Source of the DNA: Eretmocerus hayati
Lineage: Eukaryota > Arthropoda > Insecta > Hymenoptera > Aphelinidae
Direction: 5' to 3'
Length of the DNA stretch: 64,000 nucleotides
Assembly: GCA_029851415.1 (NCBI GenBank)
Contig: CM056742.1
Location: 94,540,748 to 94,604,747, forward strand
This document shows positions 20,694-32,407 of the stretch, one piece after another. A model generated the notes under the pieces. That model made no database searches and was not told the DNA's origin. It saw only the letters and a program-made list of their open reading frames with translations. The position numbers and the translations under genes are program-made. Each line of letters starts with the position of its first letter. The first letter of the stretch is position 1.

Positions 20694-23043
20694 GGTGGTC
20701 GTAGGGCGAGGAACGCCTGCTTCTGGTTTGGTGAGGTCTCGGTCAATACGGCTTGTCCGTGCCCCCCCCCCCAAACTGAACCCGGCTGGGATCCGCATGG
20801 ATACGGCCACCCTTCCGATTAAAACCCTCTCTCCCTTTTCCGTTGGCATCGGCCATTGGACAAGGAAGAGATCCACCGAACTTACCAATCCAGCCCCGGG
20901 ACCGCCTGAGCATTACTTCGGAACCGGCGGCGTCTCGGGCTCTAGAACGAGCGACTCTCTCTTCAGGACTCGCAGGTCTTGTTCCTCCTCCCTTGGTCTT
21001 TTCCCTGATCATCATTCTCCTTCCTTTGATCTTCTCTCTTTTTTCTTCTCCCTTCCCTCTTCAAAGCATCATGTTCTTCCGGGAACAATTGGGACCTCTT
21101 CTGTTTGAGTCGACAGACTCATTGTATTTCGTCTGCTTCGAGGCGCCTCATTTCCCTCTCTTTTTCCTCCTTACGGGTCATCGCCAGCTTGACGTATCCG
21201 GTGACTCTATCCCATGTGTCCTGATTGCGGAGAAAGTACGGAACGAGGATATCAGGTGTTAGTTGAGCACCCAGCCACTCATGCAGCTCGGTACGCGCTC
21301 TCTCCGGGTGTCACTGCACTTGAACAGGGCATAATCAGCGTCATCCCAGTCGTCCCCGCATGGCTGGCATGCTGGAGTCGGCCTCTTCTCGAACCTGGTT
21401 AGATAGGAACCGAAGCAATCATGGTCGCTCAGTGCCTGAGCCGTCTAGTAGTCCATCTCTCCGTGGGCACGTTCCGCCCACTTGGCTACGTCACGGATCA
21501 ACCGGTTCGTCCATCTGCCATTCGCGAATGGCGAATCCCACTCAGTTTGCCACTGTTCGAGGGTGGTCTCCTTCTCGTTGTCGCGGATGATCTCCTTCAT
21601 CGTCGAAGTGAGTACTCGTTCGGCTCCGATCACTTTCTGGCGGCCCCAGATCCTCACTCGCTCCGTGACGAGCGAGTGGATCGGCGGTGTACTCGCCAAT
21701 ACGTAAGCCGTATCTCCTGACACGGTGCGGTAGGCACGAATACTTCTCAGGGCCGCTTTCCGGTGGACAGGCCCCATCCTTTCCTCGATGATGCTCTTCT
21801 CTACTCTCTTTTCCCAAACGGGTGCACCGTAGAGCATGATGAAGGTGCTGACAGCGTTGAGGAGTGCGCGCCTCTTTTCCTTGGGTCCCCCAATATTCGG
21901 CATCAGCCGCTGAAGCACCGCACCGACCCTGCTCGCCTTCTGGGCGGCCTCCTGGGTGTGCTTCTTGAACGACCACTTGTCGCCAAGCCATACACCGAGG
22001 TGTTTCAGCTCTGTCTTGCGTGGAATCTCTTGCCCGTTGATGTAAAAAAGGGGTAAGTCAAACTTCCTGCGTCTTGTGACCACGATTGCTTCGCACTTCT
22101 TGACAGCAAGCTCCTGGAGCCTGCTGATCATCCATTCATCGACTCGAGCCAGCGCCTCGTTTGCGCGTCTACCCAGGAGTTCCTCGTTGTCGGCCCAGAC
22201 TATGAGTCCCGCGTCGTCCGCGAGAGCCACTATTATCACTCCTCCTGGCAGTTCGATAGACAGTGAATTGTCGTACTGGAGTTCCAGTTGAACGGCCCCG
22301 GAATCGATCCCTGTCCAATTCTGGCGGACAGTTCCCGAATCTCTTGTCCGTCATCGGGGTCGTGAACGAGGGTCCTGTTCCGCAGATAGTCACTCGTGAC
22401 GGCTAGTAGATAGGGCGGCACTTTACTGGCTTGGGATTGATAGACTCGCTTCGAGCTCGCGCAGTTGAACGCGTTTTTCATGTCCAACGCAATGATGGCA
22501 CAGAATCCTCCACTTCCTTGATATGGGTTCCCTACCGACGCACAGTGGGGCCAGGGCATCTTTCTAGGGCTCAGCGCCACGCAAATTCTCAACTTATCGC
22601 CGTGTACGGGATCGACGGGATTCTGATAACTGAGAGCAACATTCCTCGTTCCCGGACATGGCAATGAGTTGAGAATTTGCGTGGCGCTGAGCCCTAGAAA
22701 GATGCCCTGGCCCCACTGTGCGACGCTTGAACCCATTCTTGGACCTCCTCGATCGCGTGCTCAATGCTTCGTCCCTTCCGGAAACCGAACTGCATTGGTG
22801 ATAGCGCCGCTCTGTTCGTAGGCTTTCTCCGCCTTGTTGAGCACCATCCTACCGTACATTTTCCCGATATTATCGAGCATGCTGAGAGGGCGTTGACCTT
22901 CTCGGCCTTTAGGTATCAGGACCAGCTTCTGGCGTTTCCACTTGTCCGGGGAAGTTCCCGCGCTCAGACAGATGTTGACAAGCTCGAGGAGTGAATCTGG
23001 CTTGTATTTGAAGACCAGTTTCTGAGTTCGTTTGGAATGCCGT
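20693..23043 (-). pseudogene. R1-clade LINE C2/F, 3' half (RT and C-terminus)
   Basis: The minus strand carries, in order, FKYKPDSLLELVNICLSAG, LVLIPKGREGQRPLSMLDNI, the RT catalytic region (FADD changed to LADD), KTELKHLGVWLGDKWSF and the C-terminal portion. There are several frameshifts, a Transib-like MITE at 22541-22720, and a 3' UTR whose start (AGGTGGTCGTAGGGCGAGG) differs from that of C and H. The coding sequence stops at GGAATGCCGT (23043), precisely the point where the 5' half resumes at 26268. The two halves are therefore one element split by the 23044-26267 insertion. Confidence 0.85.
22541..22720. mobile_element. 180-bp Transib-like MITE
   Basis: The left (22541-22594) and right (22667-22720) ends are inverted repeats of 54 bp that I read as identical, beginning CACAGTGGGGCC. 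They are flanked by a perfect 5-bp duplication CGACG (22536-22540, 22721-22725). The uninterrupted site exists in copy I (ACCGACGCTTGAACCC near 38592). Transib elements have CAC-type termini resembling the RAG recombination heptamer CACAGTG, 5-bp duplications and a CGNCG target preference; all three hold here. There is no coding capacity. Confidence 0.85.
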
Positions 23044-26000
23044 TGTGACGTCACCCTGAAGGGGTGCGTCGGATGCGATTTCGCTTGTTGAGGTGTACTC
23101 TGCCTGAGATTCCTCCCAATAACAGAGCTTGCTTCGAAAAGCACCACTGGGTGAAAGGAGTCGAGAAAGGCCTATTCGCGAATAAAACTTGCGCGCCCTA
23201 GATACCCGCAGGCACTCCCGAAGGGCACCTGTCGAGCTCAGGTGGCAGTGTTCGAATTCTAGACGGACATGGGAAAAGTCGGTTCGGCATCTCAACGGGG
23301 ATAACAGAGCAGGCACGTCGATATTTCGAGCACCTGCACCGAAACTCTCGTGAGCACTATCTTCGTAGTACAGGTCAAGATTGAAAAAAATAACAGGACA
23401 GTCGAATTGATATTCAAATGACTTACTTTTTATTTTATTTTGTAGAATATCTTCTAGAATGGGTGGATCTTTCTCTCTCTCACTGTCTCTCTCTCTCTCT
23501 GGTTCACTTGGTTGTTATTGTAGTCGTGCTCTGATTATCGATCATACGGAAATAAATCCGAAGTCGAACTGCTTTTTACTGATTCTTAAACGGAGTGTCT
23601 GATATCTGAGTTTCAGTAAAGATCCCGGAATCATGACCGAATTTGCACAGAGTAACCACTTCTCAATAGAGGCTCCCAAAATCGACTGCCTGGCCCGGGC
23701 GAGCCCGTCGCTTTTCTGTGTTTTCGGTGACGGAAGTCTGAATGTACTGAAGCTTGATGAAAGTGGGGAAAATCATTATCGTTTCAATTTCTAACCAGAG
23801 AGAGAGAGACCCAAGAATATAAAATGGTGACATATTCTTTTTCTACCCTGAAACAAAAATGATTAGGTAATAATCGTAAATTCTATTCTACCTACATTCT
23901 ATGTGCCTACGATAATCATACAATTTATTATACACTAGAAACACTTCACGCGCGCAAGCGCGCTGACGTTCAAAATTGTCTCGAGGGAAGTAACAACATC
24001 TATCAGACTAAAAATGATAAAGACGGAAATTGATTCCTTGGAGAACTGACCATGATTGTTTTTAGATCGGAATTATACTCCTTAATAAGAATCTTGAACC
24101 CCTATGCAATTTTAGGTGAGGCTTTGGAACTGGAAGTACGCTTACGTTTGGGACGATTCAATTCGTACACAATAAGAATAGCAAAACAGATTAGAGATTG
24201 CAGGAAGGATACATTGTAGAAACAGCTATACTGAAACAACGATTAAAATTCACCAATAATCAGTAATATTTACCCATTTCCAATAAGTTTCTGACAATTT
24301 AGCGTGCAGGGGTCTAAAAATTACGCTCAATGAGGGAATTATTTTCCTGTGATCACGTTGTCATTATTTCATACGATTTGAAATGTCATCATTCGTTTTG
24401 ACTCAAGATCCCTGAATAATTGAACGTACATTCAAAAAGAAATTGAAGTCTTTCCGATTTGACAATCAGCCTGATATAACACTCTCAGACTCTTCATACG
24501 CATACGAAAAAAGAGAGAAAAATCTCATAAAGGTGTTTTTGCGTAAATCTTACGCAGTTATAATGAACTGTACCTACAGGATTGAGTGAGTCCTTGACCT
24601 TTTTACCCCAATCCTAAAATTGAGTAAAATCATAGGTTGCTTAGAGGCTGCAGGCTGGTGTCTCGCGGGTGTCTCGTGATGAATGTGGTAGTGATCAGGG
24701 AGAAGAACGTGTGAGCGTGGTTCGGTGCTACATTTTCATTGAAATTTCTTCATTTACGCGTTATAGCTTCAAGATATCCAGCTTCACACATTCATCGATA
24801 GATATACAATTTCATCTGGTCCTAAAAATGTGGCGTTGAAATGCGTCACATTCTCAAATTCTCATTCAAATGAGAGAATGAAGTTGGAGAGCTGAAAACT
24901 TGGGAATATTTGAAAAGACGGTTGAATTTTTTACAATCATCGACTTTCAATTCTCGAGAAAATCCAGGCGAAGCCTTTCGAGACAGACTCTATCATGACT
25001 GCCACATACATCGAAAGTTTTCTTGTGTAATCCAGACGCAGCACATACACAATTTCATTGCATCGAAAGATGATTCTGATGCACTACATCTGTGTTGTTT
25101 CCGTGATTTCACTTACTCTTCAGTATGATACCCAATTAGACACATATTACCCTTTGGCTCACTTGCTTCGTTCTTCTTTATATCTACAGGTTTTAGAGTT
25201 CTATTCAAGGATTGGTCATTCATCCACAAAAAGAGTCATATCTCTTGGGTTCCTTGAGAATTTTTCGCACCGAACCTCAAATTCTTTCCATCACAACAAA
25301 AACAGCAGAATTCAAAATCAAAACATACAGCACGATACAACGCACACAAAGATGAGGTATCGAAAATTTCGAGAGACGCTAACTTCTCTATTGACCTGCG
25401 GATTAATAGGAGGGATATAACTGACGTGCTACAAGGAAGCGACATACTTGAGGTGCGGAGGCCTGATGTATTTACCTGTGATCGACTGCCAAACTCCAGT
25501 ATTTTGCTGAGCTTTGCGGGCTTCCGAATGTCATCGTCAGCATGAGAGCGAAGATTCAGTAATCAGTAGCGTTATTTATTGTCTAATATCTTCTATCCGT
25601 ATACGAGTGTCTAATGGACATGACATGTAGCTACCACGAGGAGAGCGATGCATGTCAGTGATAATTGTTTGAGCCGTTCACGTCTATTTAAATTTGAATT
25701 CTAAATGCTTCTAGAAAAATCCTAATTTCTCCACGCTAACTCACCTCACGTGATTTGCACACGGCCCGCGAACCGCACTTTTAGTCCTTTTCCGCGCAAT
25801 TTGGAGTAGTTGCGATCCGACGGCCCGCTCATGAGCATTACTTTGCGTAATGCTCAAGAACTTTCCCCGCGGACGCCAGCTTTTTTCGTTGTTGATTCTT
25901 TCACAGTAGATTTTTTATAGTTCAAGTTGTGAATTGTTCAACTCTCTAGTTCTTCTGCGTGGATTTAGTTAGATTTAGCGTAGGCGTTTTTAATAAACGT

Positions 26001-26267
26001 AATCAGTTAATTCAAAGTGAAATCGCGAGTGATTATTTCTGCCCTGCTCTTTTTCTCCTCTCTCGACCCTCAGCCATCCCAAGTTACGAGGCGTGAGATG
26101 TACTCGCACACACGGTTTTTATATAATTCTCTGATGACTTTGATAAATCTCTGATGACTGCTTTCGCTCCGCAAGATGGACATGGGCCGCGAGATCTTAT
26201 TCATGAATCGATTACGCATCACGGTCGTCGCTTCCTCTGAATTTATATCATTTCGAGCGACGTCACA
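23044..26267. mobile_element. 3.2 kb insertion splitting the R1-clade element, class unknown
   Basis: It is flanked by CCGT (23040-23043 and 26268-26271), and its ends are TGTGACGTCAC and GCGACGTCACA, short inverted repeats of about 10-11 bp. Without it and one CCGT the flanks read GGAATGCCGTCCAGGC, as in the intact copy I at about 38909-38924. TG...CA ends and a 4-bp duplication would fit an LTR element, but I find no long direct repeat at the two ends and no pol gene. Short frames inside are unrecognised. It also contains a CT tract (23466-23501). Otherwise I see nothing identifiable in it. Confidence 0.7.
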
Positions 26268-27578
26268 CCGTCCAGGCAAGGGGCCTTGCCGTTTGGCAGC
26301 CGCTTCGCCGCTATGAGTAGCTCTTGCATAGTGAAGAGCGGGATGGGGTCGTCTCTCTCTCTCTCTCTCTCTCTCTCTGGAGGGAATGTGACTCTAGGTT
26401 CTCCTGCTGGGAAGAGGTTTTCCACGATACTGCGCAAGGTAGCTGCATTGGTCGGTGCTGGGTTGCCCCTTCGGGGTCGGACCTTGGACATAACCACGTG
26501 GTATGGCGTACGCCACTGGTCTCCATCAACCATGTCGCATAATTCACTCCAGCACTCCTCTTTGCTTCTCCGGATGGCTGGAACGAGAGCCTCCTCCGCT
26601 TCCCTATACGCCCTGGCATCTTCCGCCAGTGATGGTCGTTTCAGCTTCCTTGATCGCCACGCGGTTCCCCTTCTCTTATTGCTCGTTCTTCGTAGAGCTT
26701 TCATCTCGTCGGTGAACCAGTACTCTGGTTTTCTCCAAAAGCATGATGTTGTCTTGCGAGGCATCGATGCGTCACAAGCTCTCGTGATAGTGGTCGTCAC
26801 CATATCCACAGCCTCGTCCGCGGTGAAGTTCATCGGGAGATCTTAGGCTGTTTTTATCGATTCCCAGAATTTTCCTTCATCCAGCTTGCGTACCTGTCAC
26901 CCTGTCGGTCGCGGTCTGCGTGTCGTCTGCATCTGTCTGTCAGTCCTAATCCGAAACCGAATATGTCGATGGTCACTCAATGTTTCCGTATCCAGGACCT
27001 CCCATGATGTCATCCTTCCCATGAGCGGCGGGCCCATGAACGTCAGGTCGAGGACCGATGACGAACCTGTCTCCCGGGACCAAGTGCCGTGCCGTAATAG
27101 GTGATAACCCTCGTCTCGTTCGCAAGCACTAATCCTGATGCCTCCATGGCATCAGCGAGTATTACCCCCCGTCTATCGCGCGGCCCCCCGCTCCAAGTCT
27201 GTTCCTTGGAGTTGAAATCCCCCGCGATTATAATTGCCCCCCACATCGCCTCACATCCCCATTTAGGACATGGAGCTCGTCTTCGAATTCGTGCGTCTTG
27301 AGCGACGGCGAATAGTAGCAACTGTAGACTGCTATGCCCCCTATAGTCTTTCGAGCGAAATCCCGGACACCAACAGCTGGTCCAGTCTCACGGATCGCAG
27401 GATTCATAATCTGAATTACGGCGGTTCTCCAGTGATCGAATGTGGATCGACAGAATTCGCCCTTCCGAGGCGGTTCGGAGATAATCAGAACATCGATCCC
27501 TCCTTCTTTGGCAACAGCGTGTAGGAGATCGTCTGCGTCCCCGCTCTTCCTGAGGTTGGCTTGGATGAAACTAGCCAT
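26268..27578 (-). pseudogene. R1-clade LINE C2/F, ORF2 5' part (endonuclease and linker)
   Basis: The minus strand starts at ATG 27576-27578 (MASFIQANLRKS, the R1-clade endonuclease start). It has GIDVLIISEPPRKGEF, a GDFNSKEQTWSGG motif, YWFTDEMKALRR, and ends KRLPNGKAPCLDG at the insertion point. A frame break near 27240, another near 27040 and a CT expansion at 26352-26378 interrupt it. The last occupies the spot where copy I has CTTCGCTCTCC, so the microsatellite grew inside coding sequence. Confidence 0.82.
26352..26378. repeat. (CT)n expansion inside R1-clade ORF2
   Basis: A CT tract replaces a short CTCTCC-containing segment that is ordinary coding sequence in copy I (around 38995-39010). 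Confidence 0.85.
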
Positions 27579-29457
27579 TTCTTCCCTTCCTGCGTCTACA
27601 TGTGGTTCTTGCCCTCTGGTACGCAAGGCAGTTGTTGGCCCCAGATCTGTGGTCAGATTTGGTCCCGATCGCCGCACAGCTAAGGCATTTTGGTTTACCC
27701 TCGCAAGTCGCGGCAAGGTGCCCTGGTTCGCCGCATTGGAAGCAGAGTTTTGGTTTTTGTTCCTCTGCCCTCTCTTTCTTGCACCCCGGGCCTTGTGGCC
27801 GTACTCTAAGCAGTTATAGCACCGTGGGATGCCACCCTTCTCGCGGATCCTGACTTTGCCCCATTCAACCTTGGGCTTCTTCCAGTCGAGGAGATGGTGG
27901 GCCAGTCTCGTTGCGATCGAGACAACAGCAGTTTGGGTACCGCGGTAGCCGCTCCGGATGAACTTGAATAGGACGGTTCCCTCCTTGTTCTCTGGTAGGG
28001 CCTTCGCGAGGTCATCCCGCCCCTTGATTATGTCGACATCGTAGTCGACTCTGAGCACCTCGAGGGTCGTAATGTACGCTAGACAGTGGACAGCTCCTTC
28101 TTGCCCGACGACTGTTGCCAGAGCTGCCTTGACGGTGGCGACATCGGTGCCCTCCTTGAGTTCAAGAAGGACTTGGCCTCCTTGGGTCTTGCGGATGCCC
28201 GTGACCTTAGAGCCCACTTCTTCATCGAGGTCATCCGTTTTTATCCTGCGCAGCATGTCTGCGTAGGTTAGCCCACCTTGGTTGGCCGTGACGAGGACGG
28301 CTTCGGGCTTCACCCTTCTCGGCTTCATTTTCGCTTCCTCTCCGGCGGCATCGTTCGATTTACCGCTCTTCTTTGCCTTTTTCGCTCGTTTCTTTGACAC
28401 CACTGCCTTTCAAGGCTCATCTTGTTCGGGCCGATTGGGCGTTGATGTCGAGCGCGGGTATTCCAGGACCTCCCGGTGGAGGTCCGTATCGCGTCCCTTT
28501 CGAACCACGCTGTTGCCCCGGTCGCGATTCCGGTTTCCATGACCTCCTTCTCTGGAAGCCACTACCCGAGGCGGCTGGTTTTTTGTGGCCGGAGGCTACA
28601 CACTCCTCCTTGCTATCAGGGTCTTTTCCGTTTCAAGGAGCGTTGTCTCGAAAACAGTCCGCTTCGCCTTGTCTGTCGCGAGTAGGCCTTCAAGCGCGTG
28701 GCCTATCTTCTTGAGATCTCCGATGTCCTCCTTGGTCCCTTCTCGATTACTGGAAACAGACTCGGCTATAGTTGAAGTTCTCGAGGAGGAGATATGACTT
28801 CTCTTTCGTCTCTTCCCGACACGTTTTCGGGTCTTTTCATTTCCCCATGAGATCGCCTGCCTCGTTTCCACTCCTCTGTCGTGCCGCATCTCTGGATAGG
28901 GGGATAGGGCCAATCTCCATCCCATCAGGCACCTCATCGTGCATTTTCCTCTCCAGCAAACCGTTCCCAGGAGTCAGGATTCTTTTGTTCTCCTGGGACC
29001 CTATAGTAGTGTCGGGGTCGCTCGAGCCTGAGCTCAAGTTGACGGCGTCATCAACCTCGTTGCTGGGTTGCGTGATCTGGATCCTGATTGCGGGGTTGAT
29101 CTTCAGCAGCTTTTCTGCCGCCTCTCGTGCTTCTGCTGCAACCTTCGCGTTCATCTCTCGTTGGCTCGGAAATGTGAGCTTTGTATGTTTGAGCACTCGC
29201 TTCTCTGCTCCGTCACTCGGACCCTTTCTCTTCCTGCTAGGAGTGAGCTCAGCTTCTTCATGGTGTAGGTTCTTCTCTCCCACTCCTTCTCCCTGCAGCG
29301 TATTCTCATCGCTTGTAGCTATGGGCGTAATTCCACCAGCCGAGTGTGCCACTGGTGGCGCATTTTGCATCTTTGCCCCCCCCCCCCCCCCCCAAGATCC
29401 GAATGGGGCCCCGCGGATTTTACTCGGGGAATCCTTGCCGTCAATGCTGGACATCAT
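27579..29457 (-). pseudogene. R1-clade LINE C2/F, ORF1 (gag-like)
   Basis: The minus-strand frame from ATG 29455-29457 (MMSSIDGKDSPSK) covers a charged N-terminus, then GGLTYADMLRRIKTDD and GYRGTQTAVVSI. A single clear zinc knuckle remains (CYNCLEYGHKARG), with the others lost to a frameshift that also fuses the end of ORF1 to ORF2. A run of C (29376-29393) expands a Gly-rich stretch. It resembles ORF1 of copy I throughout. It is a nucleic-acid-binding structural protein in the family; this copy is broken. Confidence 0.8.
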
Positions 29458-29721
29458 CTTCTTTCTTCTTTTTCCAGGGCCTGGGATCGCATGCTGGCCG
29501 ACCCCGGACCAGACCAGCACGGGTGTGATGTTCTGTGTGATGCGTGTCCCATATGATGTTGGTATGTTTGTGTGACGCTTGAGCAAGCGTGAGTATGGTG
29601 CATGTAGGGTGTAGTGTGTAGAGGTGTAAGTGTAGGACTAGGGTCCAGAGGGGCGTCGCTCCCTCAAGCTCCAAGTGCAGCCCGAAGATCACACTCAAAG
29701 CCCCCTACGGGGTAATCAATC
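29458..29721 (-). other. R1-clade LINE C2/F 5' UTR
   Basis: It is homologous to 42095-42348 of copy I, including the first bases of the element (CCCCTACGGGG read on the plus strand at 29702-29712). A few bases of unrelated sequence and a short CT tract follow. Confidence 0.7.
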
Positions 29722-30266
29722 GCTCTCTCTTTTTTTTTTTTTCTTTGGTGGTTGTAGGGTGAATACGCTGCGACGTAGCCAGAGAAAGGTTCCGGACGGA
29801 CGATTACGCCTGGCCGATACTTCTCAAGGCTTCCGGGCTGGATTCCGCATCGATGCGGCCATCCATACCAGATAAACCCTCTCTCCCTTCCCCTCTGGCG
29901 CTGGCCATCGGACAAGGGAGAGATCCACCAACTTACCAATCCGGACCCGGCACCGCGTGAGATTACTTCAGGACTGGTAGTGTCTCGCGCTCAGGATCGA
30001 GCGTCTCTCTTCTCACGACTCGCAGGTGTTGTTTCCCTTTCTTCGACCTTCTTCCATCTCTTCATTCTTCATTCTTCTTCCTTCGATCTTCTCTCTTCTT
30101 CCTTCCCTCTTCAGTCCATCATATTCCTCCTGGAACCATTTGGACCTCTTCTGTTTGAATCGGCAGGTTCACTGTAGTTCACCGGCATCGAGGCGCCTCA
30201 CTTCCCTCTCTTTCTCCTCCTTGCGGGTCATCATCAGCTCGATGTATCCGGTGAGTCTATCCCATG
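29722..30266 (-). pseudogene. R1-clade LINE fragment G (3' end only)
   Basis: A CT/poly(T) stretch (29722-29742) marks the poly(A) tail on the minus strand. GGTGGTTGTAGGGTGAATACG begins a 3' UTR unlike that of C/H or I. The last ~30 ORF2 codons lie at about 30165-30266. The fragment ends at the CT tract of fragment H. Confidence 0.75.
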
Positions 30267-30291
30267 TCTCTCTCTCTCTTTTTCTTTTTTT
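30267..30291. repeat. (CT)n and poly(T), 3' junction of fragment H
   Basis: CT (30267-30279) followed by an interrupted T tract; the same arrangement as at the other R1-clade 3' ends. Confidence 0.85.
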
Positions 30292-32359
30292 GGTGGTTAG
30301 AGGGCAAAATCTGCCTCAAGATCCTTCGGATCCGTCCCCAGACACCGGGCTGGTTCAGCTTACGCGGACTACGCATAGCCCACGCAGGCCATACCAGGCG
30401 GGACACGGGTTTGGGTGGGGCCCACCGAGAGGTGGGCCCGGCCATGTAATATCCCTCTCCCCTTGGTGTCCGATACCTAGGGCATCGGGCAATCAAGAAG
30501 GAGATCCACCTGCATCTGCCATCTCATCCCGGAACCGCGTGAGCATTACTTCAGGATGAGCGGCATGTCTCGCGCTCGATTGCGAGCGTTCCTCTTCTCC
30601 ATCTTTTCTCTTCGGACACTTGCCGGCATCTTCTATCTTCATTTTTCATTGTTCCCTCTCTTTCTTCTTCCTTCCCTCTTCTTTCTTCTTTCTCCCCTCT
30701 TTAGAGCATCATATTCCTCCTGGAATCATTTGGGCCTCTTCTGTTTTCATTGGCAGACTCACTGTAATTCGCCGGCATCGAGGCGCCTCACTTCCCTCTC
30801 TTTCTCCTCCTTGCGGGTCATCACCAGCCTCATGTATCCGGTGACTCTATCCCATGTCTCCTGGTTGCGGAGCAAGTACGGGACGAGATTCTCAGGTGTG
30901 AGTTGAGCACCCAGCCATCTATCCAGCTCGGCGCGCTCTCTCCGGGTGTCGCTGCACTTGAACAGGGCATGTTCGGCGTCATCCCAGTCGTCCTCGCATG
31001 ACTGACATGCTGGGGTCGTCCGCTTCTTGAACCTGGTTAGATAGGAGCCGAAGCAACCATGATCGCTCAGTGCCTGAGTCGTCCAGTAGTCCATCTCTCC
31101 GTGGGAACGTTCCGCCCACTTGGCTATGTCACGGATCAACCGGTGCCTCCATCTGCCATTCGCGAATGGCGAGTCCCACTCAGTTTGCCACTGTTCGAGG
31201 GTGGTTTCCTTCTCGTTGTCGCGGATGATCTCCTTTATCGTCGGAGTGAGTACTCGTTCGGCTCCGATCACTTTCTGGCGGTCCCAGATCCTCACTCGCT
31301 CCGCGACGAGCAAGTGGATGGGCGGAGTACTCGCCAATACGTGAGCCGCATCTCCTGACACGGTGCGGTAGGCACGGATACTCCTCAGGGCCGCTCTTCG
31401 ATGGACAGGCCCCATTCTCTTCTCGATGATGGTCTTCTCTACTCTCTTTCCCCATACGGGTGCACCGTACAGCATGATGGAGGTGGTGACGGTGTTGAGA
31501 AGTGCGCGCCTCTTTTCCTTGGGTCCTCCGATATTCGGCATGAGCCGCTGGAGCGCCGCACCGACCCTGCTCGCCTTCTGGGCGGCTTCCTGGATGTGCT
31601 TTTTGAACGACCACTTGTCGTCGAGCCATACACCGAGGTATTTCAGCTCTGTTTTCCGTGGAATCTCTTGCCCGTTGATATAAAACCGGAGTAAGTCGAA
31701 CTCCCTACGTCTTGTGACCCCGATTGCTTCGCACTTCTTGACAGCGAGCTCCAGAAGCCTGCTAATCATCCACTCGTGGACTCGGGCCAGCGCTTCGTTC
31801 ACAAGTCTACCCAAGAGTTCCTCGTTGTCAGCCCATACTATGAGTGACGCGTCGTCCGCAAAAGCCACTATTATCACTCCTTCTGGCAGTTCGATTGACA
31901 GTAAGCTGTCGTACTGGGTGTTCCAGTTGAACGGCCCGGAAACCGATACCTGTCCGATTCCGGCGGACAGTACCCGAATCTCTTGTCCCTCTTCGGTGTC
32001 GTACACGAGGGTCCTGTTCCGCAGGTAGTCACTCGTGACGGCTAGTAGATAGGGGGCACTTTACCTGCTGGAGATTGATAAACTCGCTCCCAGCTCGCGC
32101 AGTTGAATGCGTTCTTTATATCCAACGCAATGATGGCACAGAATCCTCCTCTTCCTTGGTATGGGTTCCCTACCGACGCGAACCCGTTCTTGGACCGCCT
32201 CGATCGCGTAAACAGTGCTCCGTCCCTTCCGGAACCCGAAGTGCATTGGTGATAGCCCACCGCCTTCTTCGTAGGCTTTCTCCACCCTGTTGAGCACCAT
32301 CCTCTCGTACATTTTCCCGATATTGTCGAGCATGCTGAGAGGGCGTTGACCTCCTTGAC

Positions 32360-32360
<1 letters not shown>
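30292..32360 (-). pseudogene. R1-clade LINE fragment H (RT, C-terminus, 3' UTR)
   Basis: A 415-codon minus-strand frame (30759-32006) holds GPFNWNTQYD, IIVAFADDASLIVWADN (catalytic FADD present), ELKYLGVWLDDKWSF and the C-terminal zinc motif. Upstream a one-base loss near 32060 shifts frame; the RT palm continues to KRPLSMLDNI near 32340. It is cut at the CT tract at 32361, where copy I continues, and joined there to a plus-strand LINE. The 3' UTR is nearly identical to that of fragment C. Confidence 0.85.
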
Positions 32361-32390
<30 letters not shown>

Positions 32391-32407
32391 CCTCTCTCTC
32401 TCTCTCT
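32361..32407. repeat. (CT)n at a chimeric LINE-LINE breakpoint
   Basis: This imperfect CT tract joins minus-strand R1-clade sequence (cut mid-RT) to plus-strand copy D (cut mid-RT). Neither parent has a CT tract at the corresponding position. Confidence 0.9.

Noticed and set aside
20437..20822. Open frames rich in Ser-Leu or Arg-Glu repeats (also at 36471-36884, 42231-42455, 19167-19532)
   Set aside because: They are translations of CT/AG microsatellites in various frames, not proteins.
23044..26267. LTR retrotransposon
   Set aside because: Ends are TG...CA with a 4-bp duplication, but no long terminal direct repeats or pol gene could be found.
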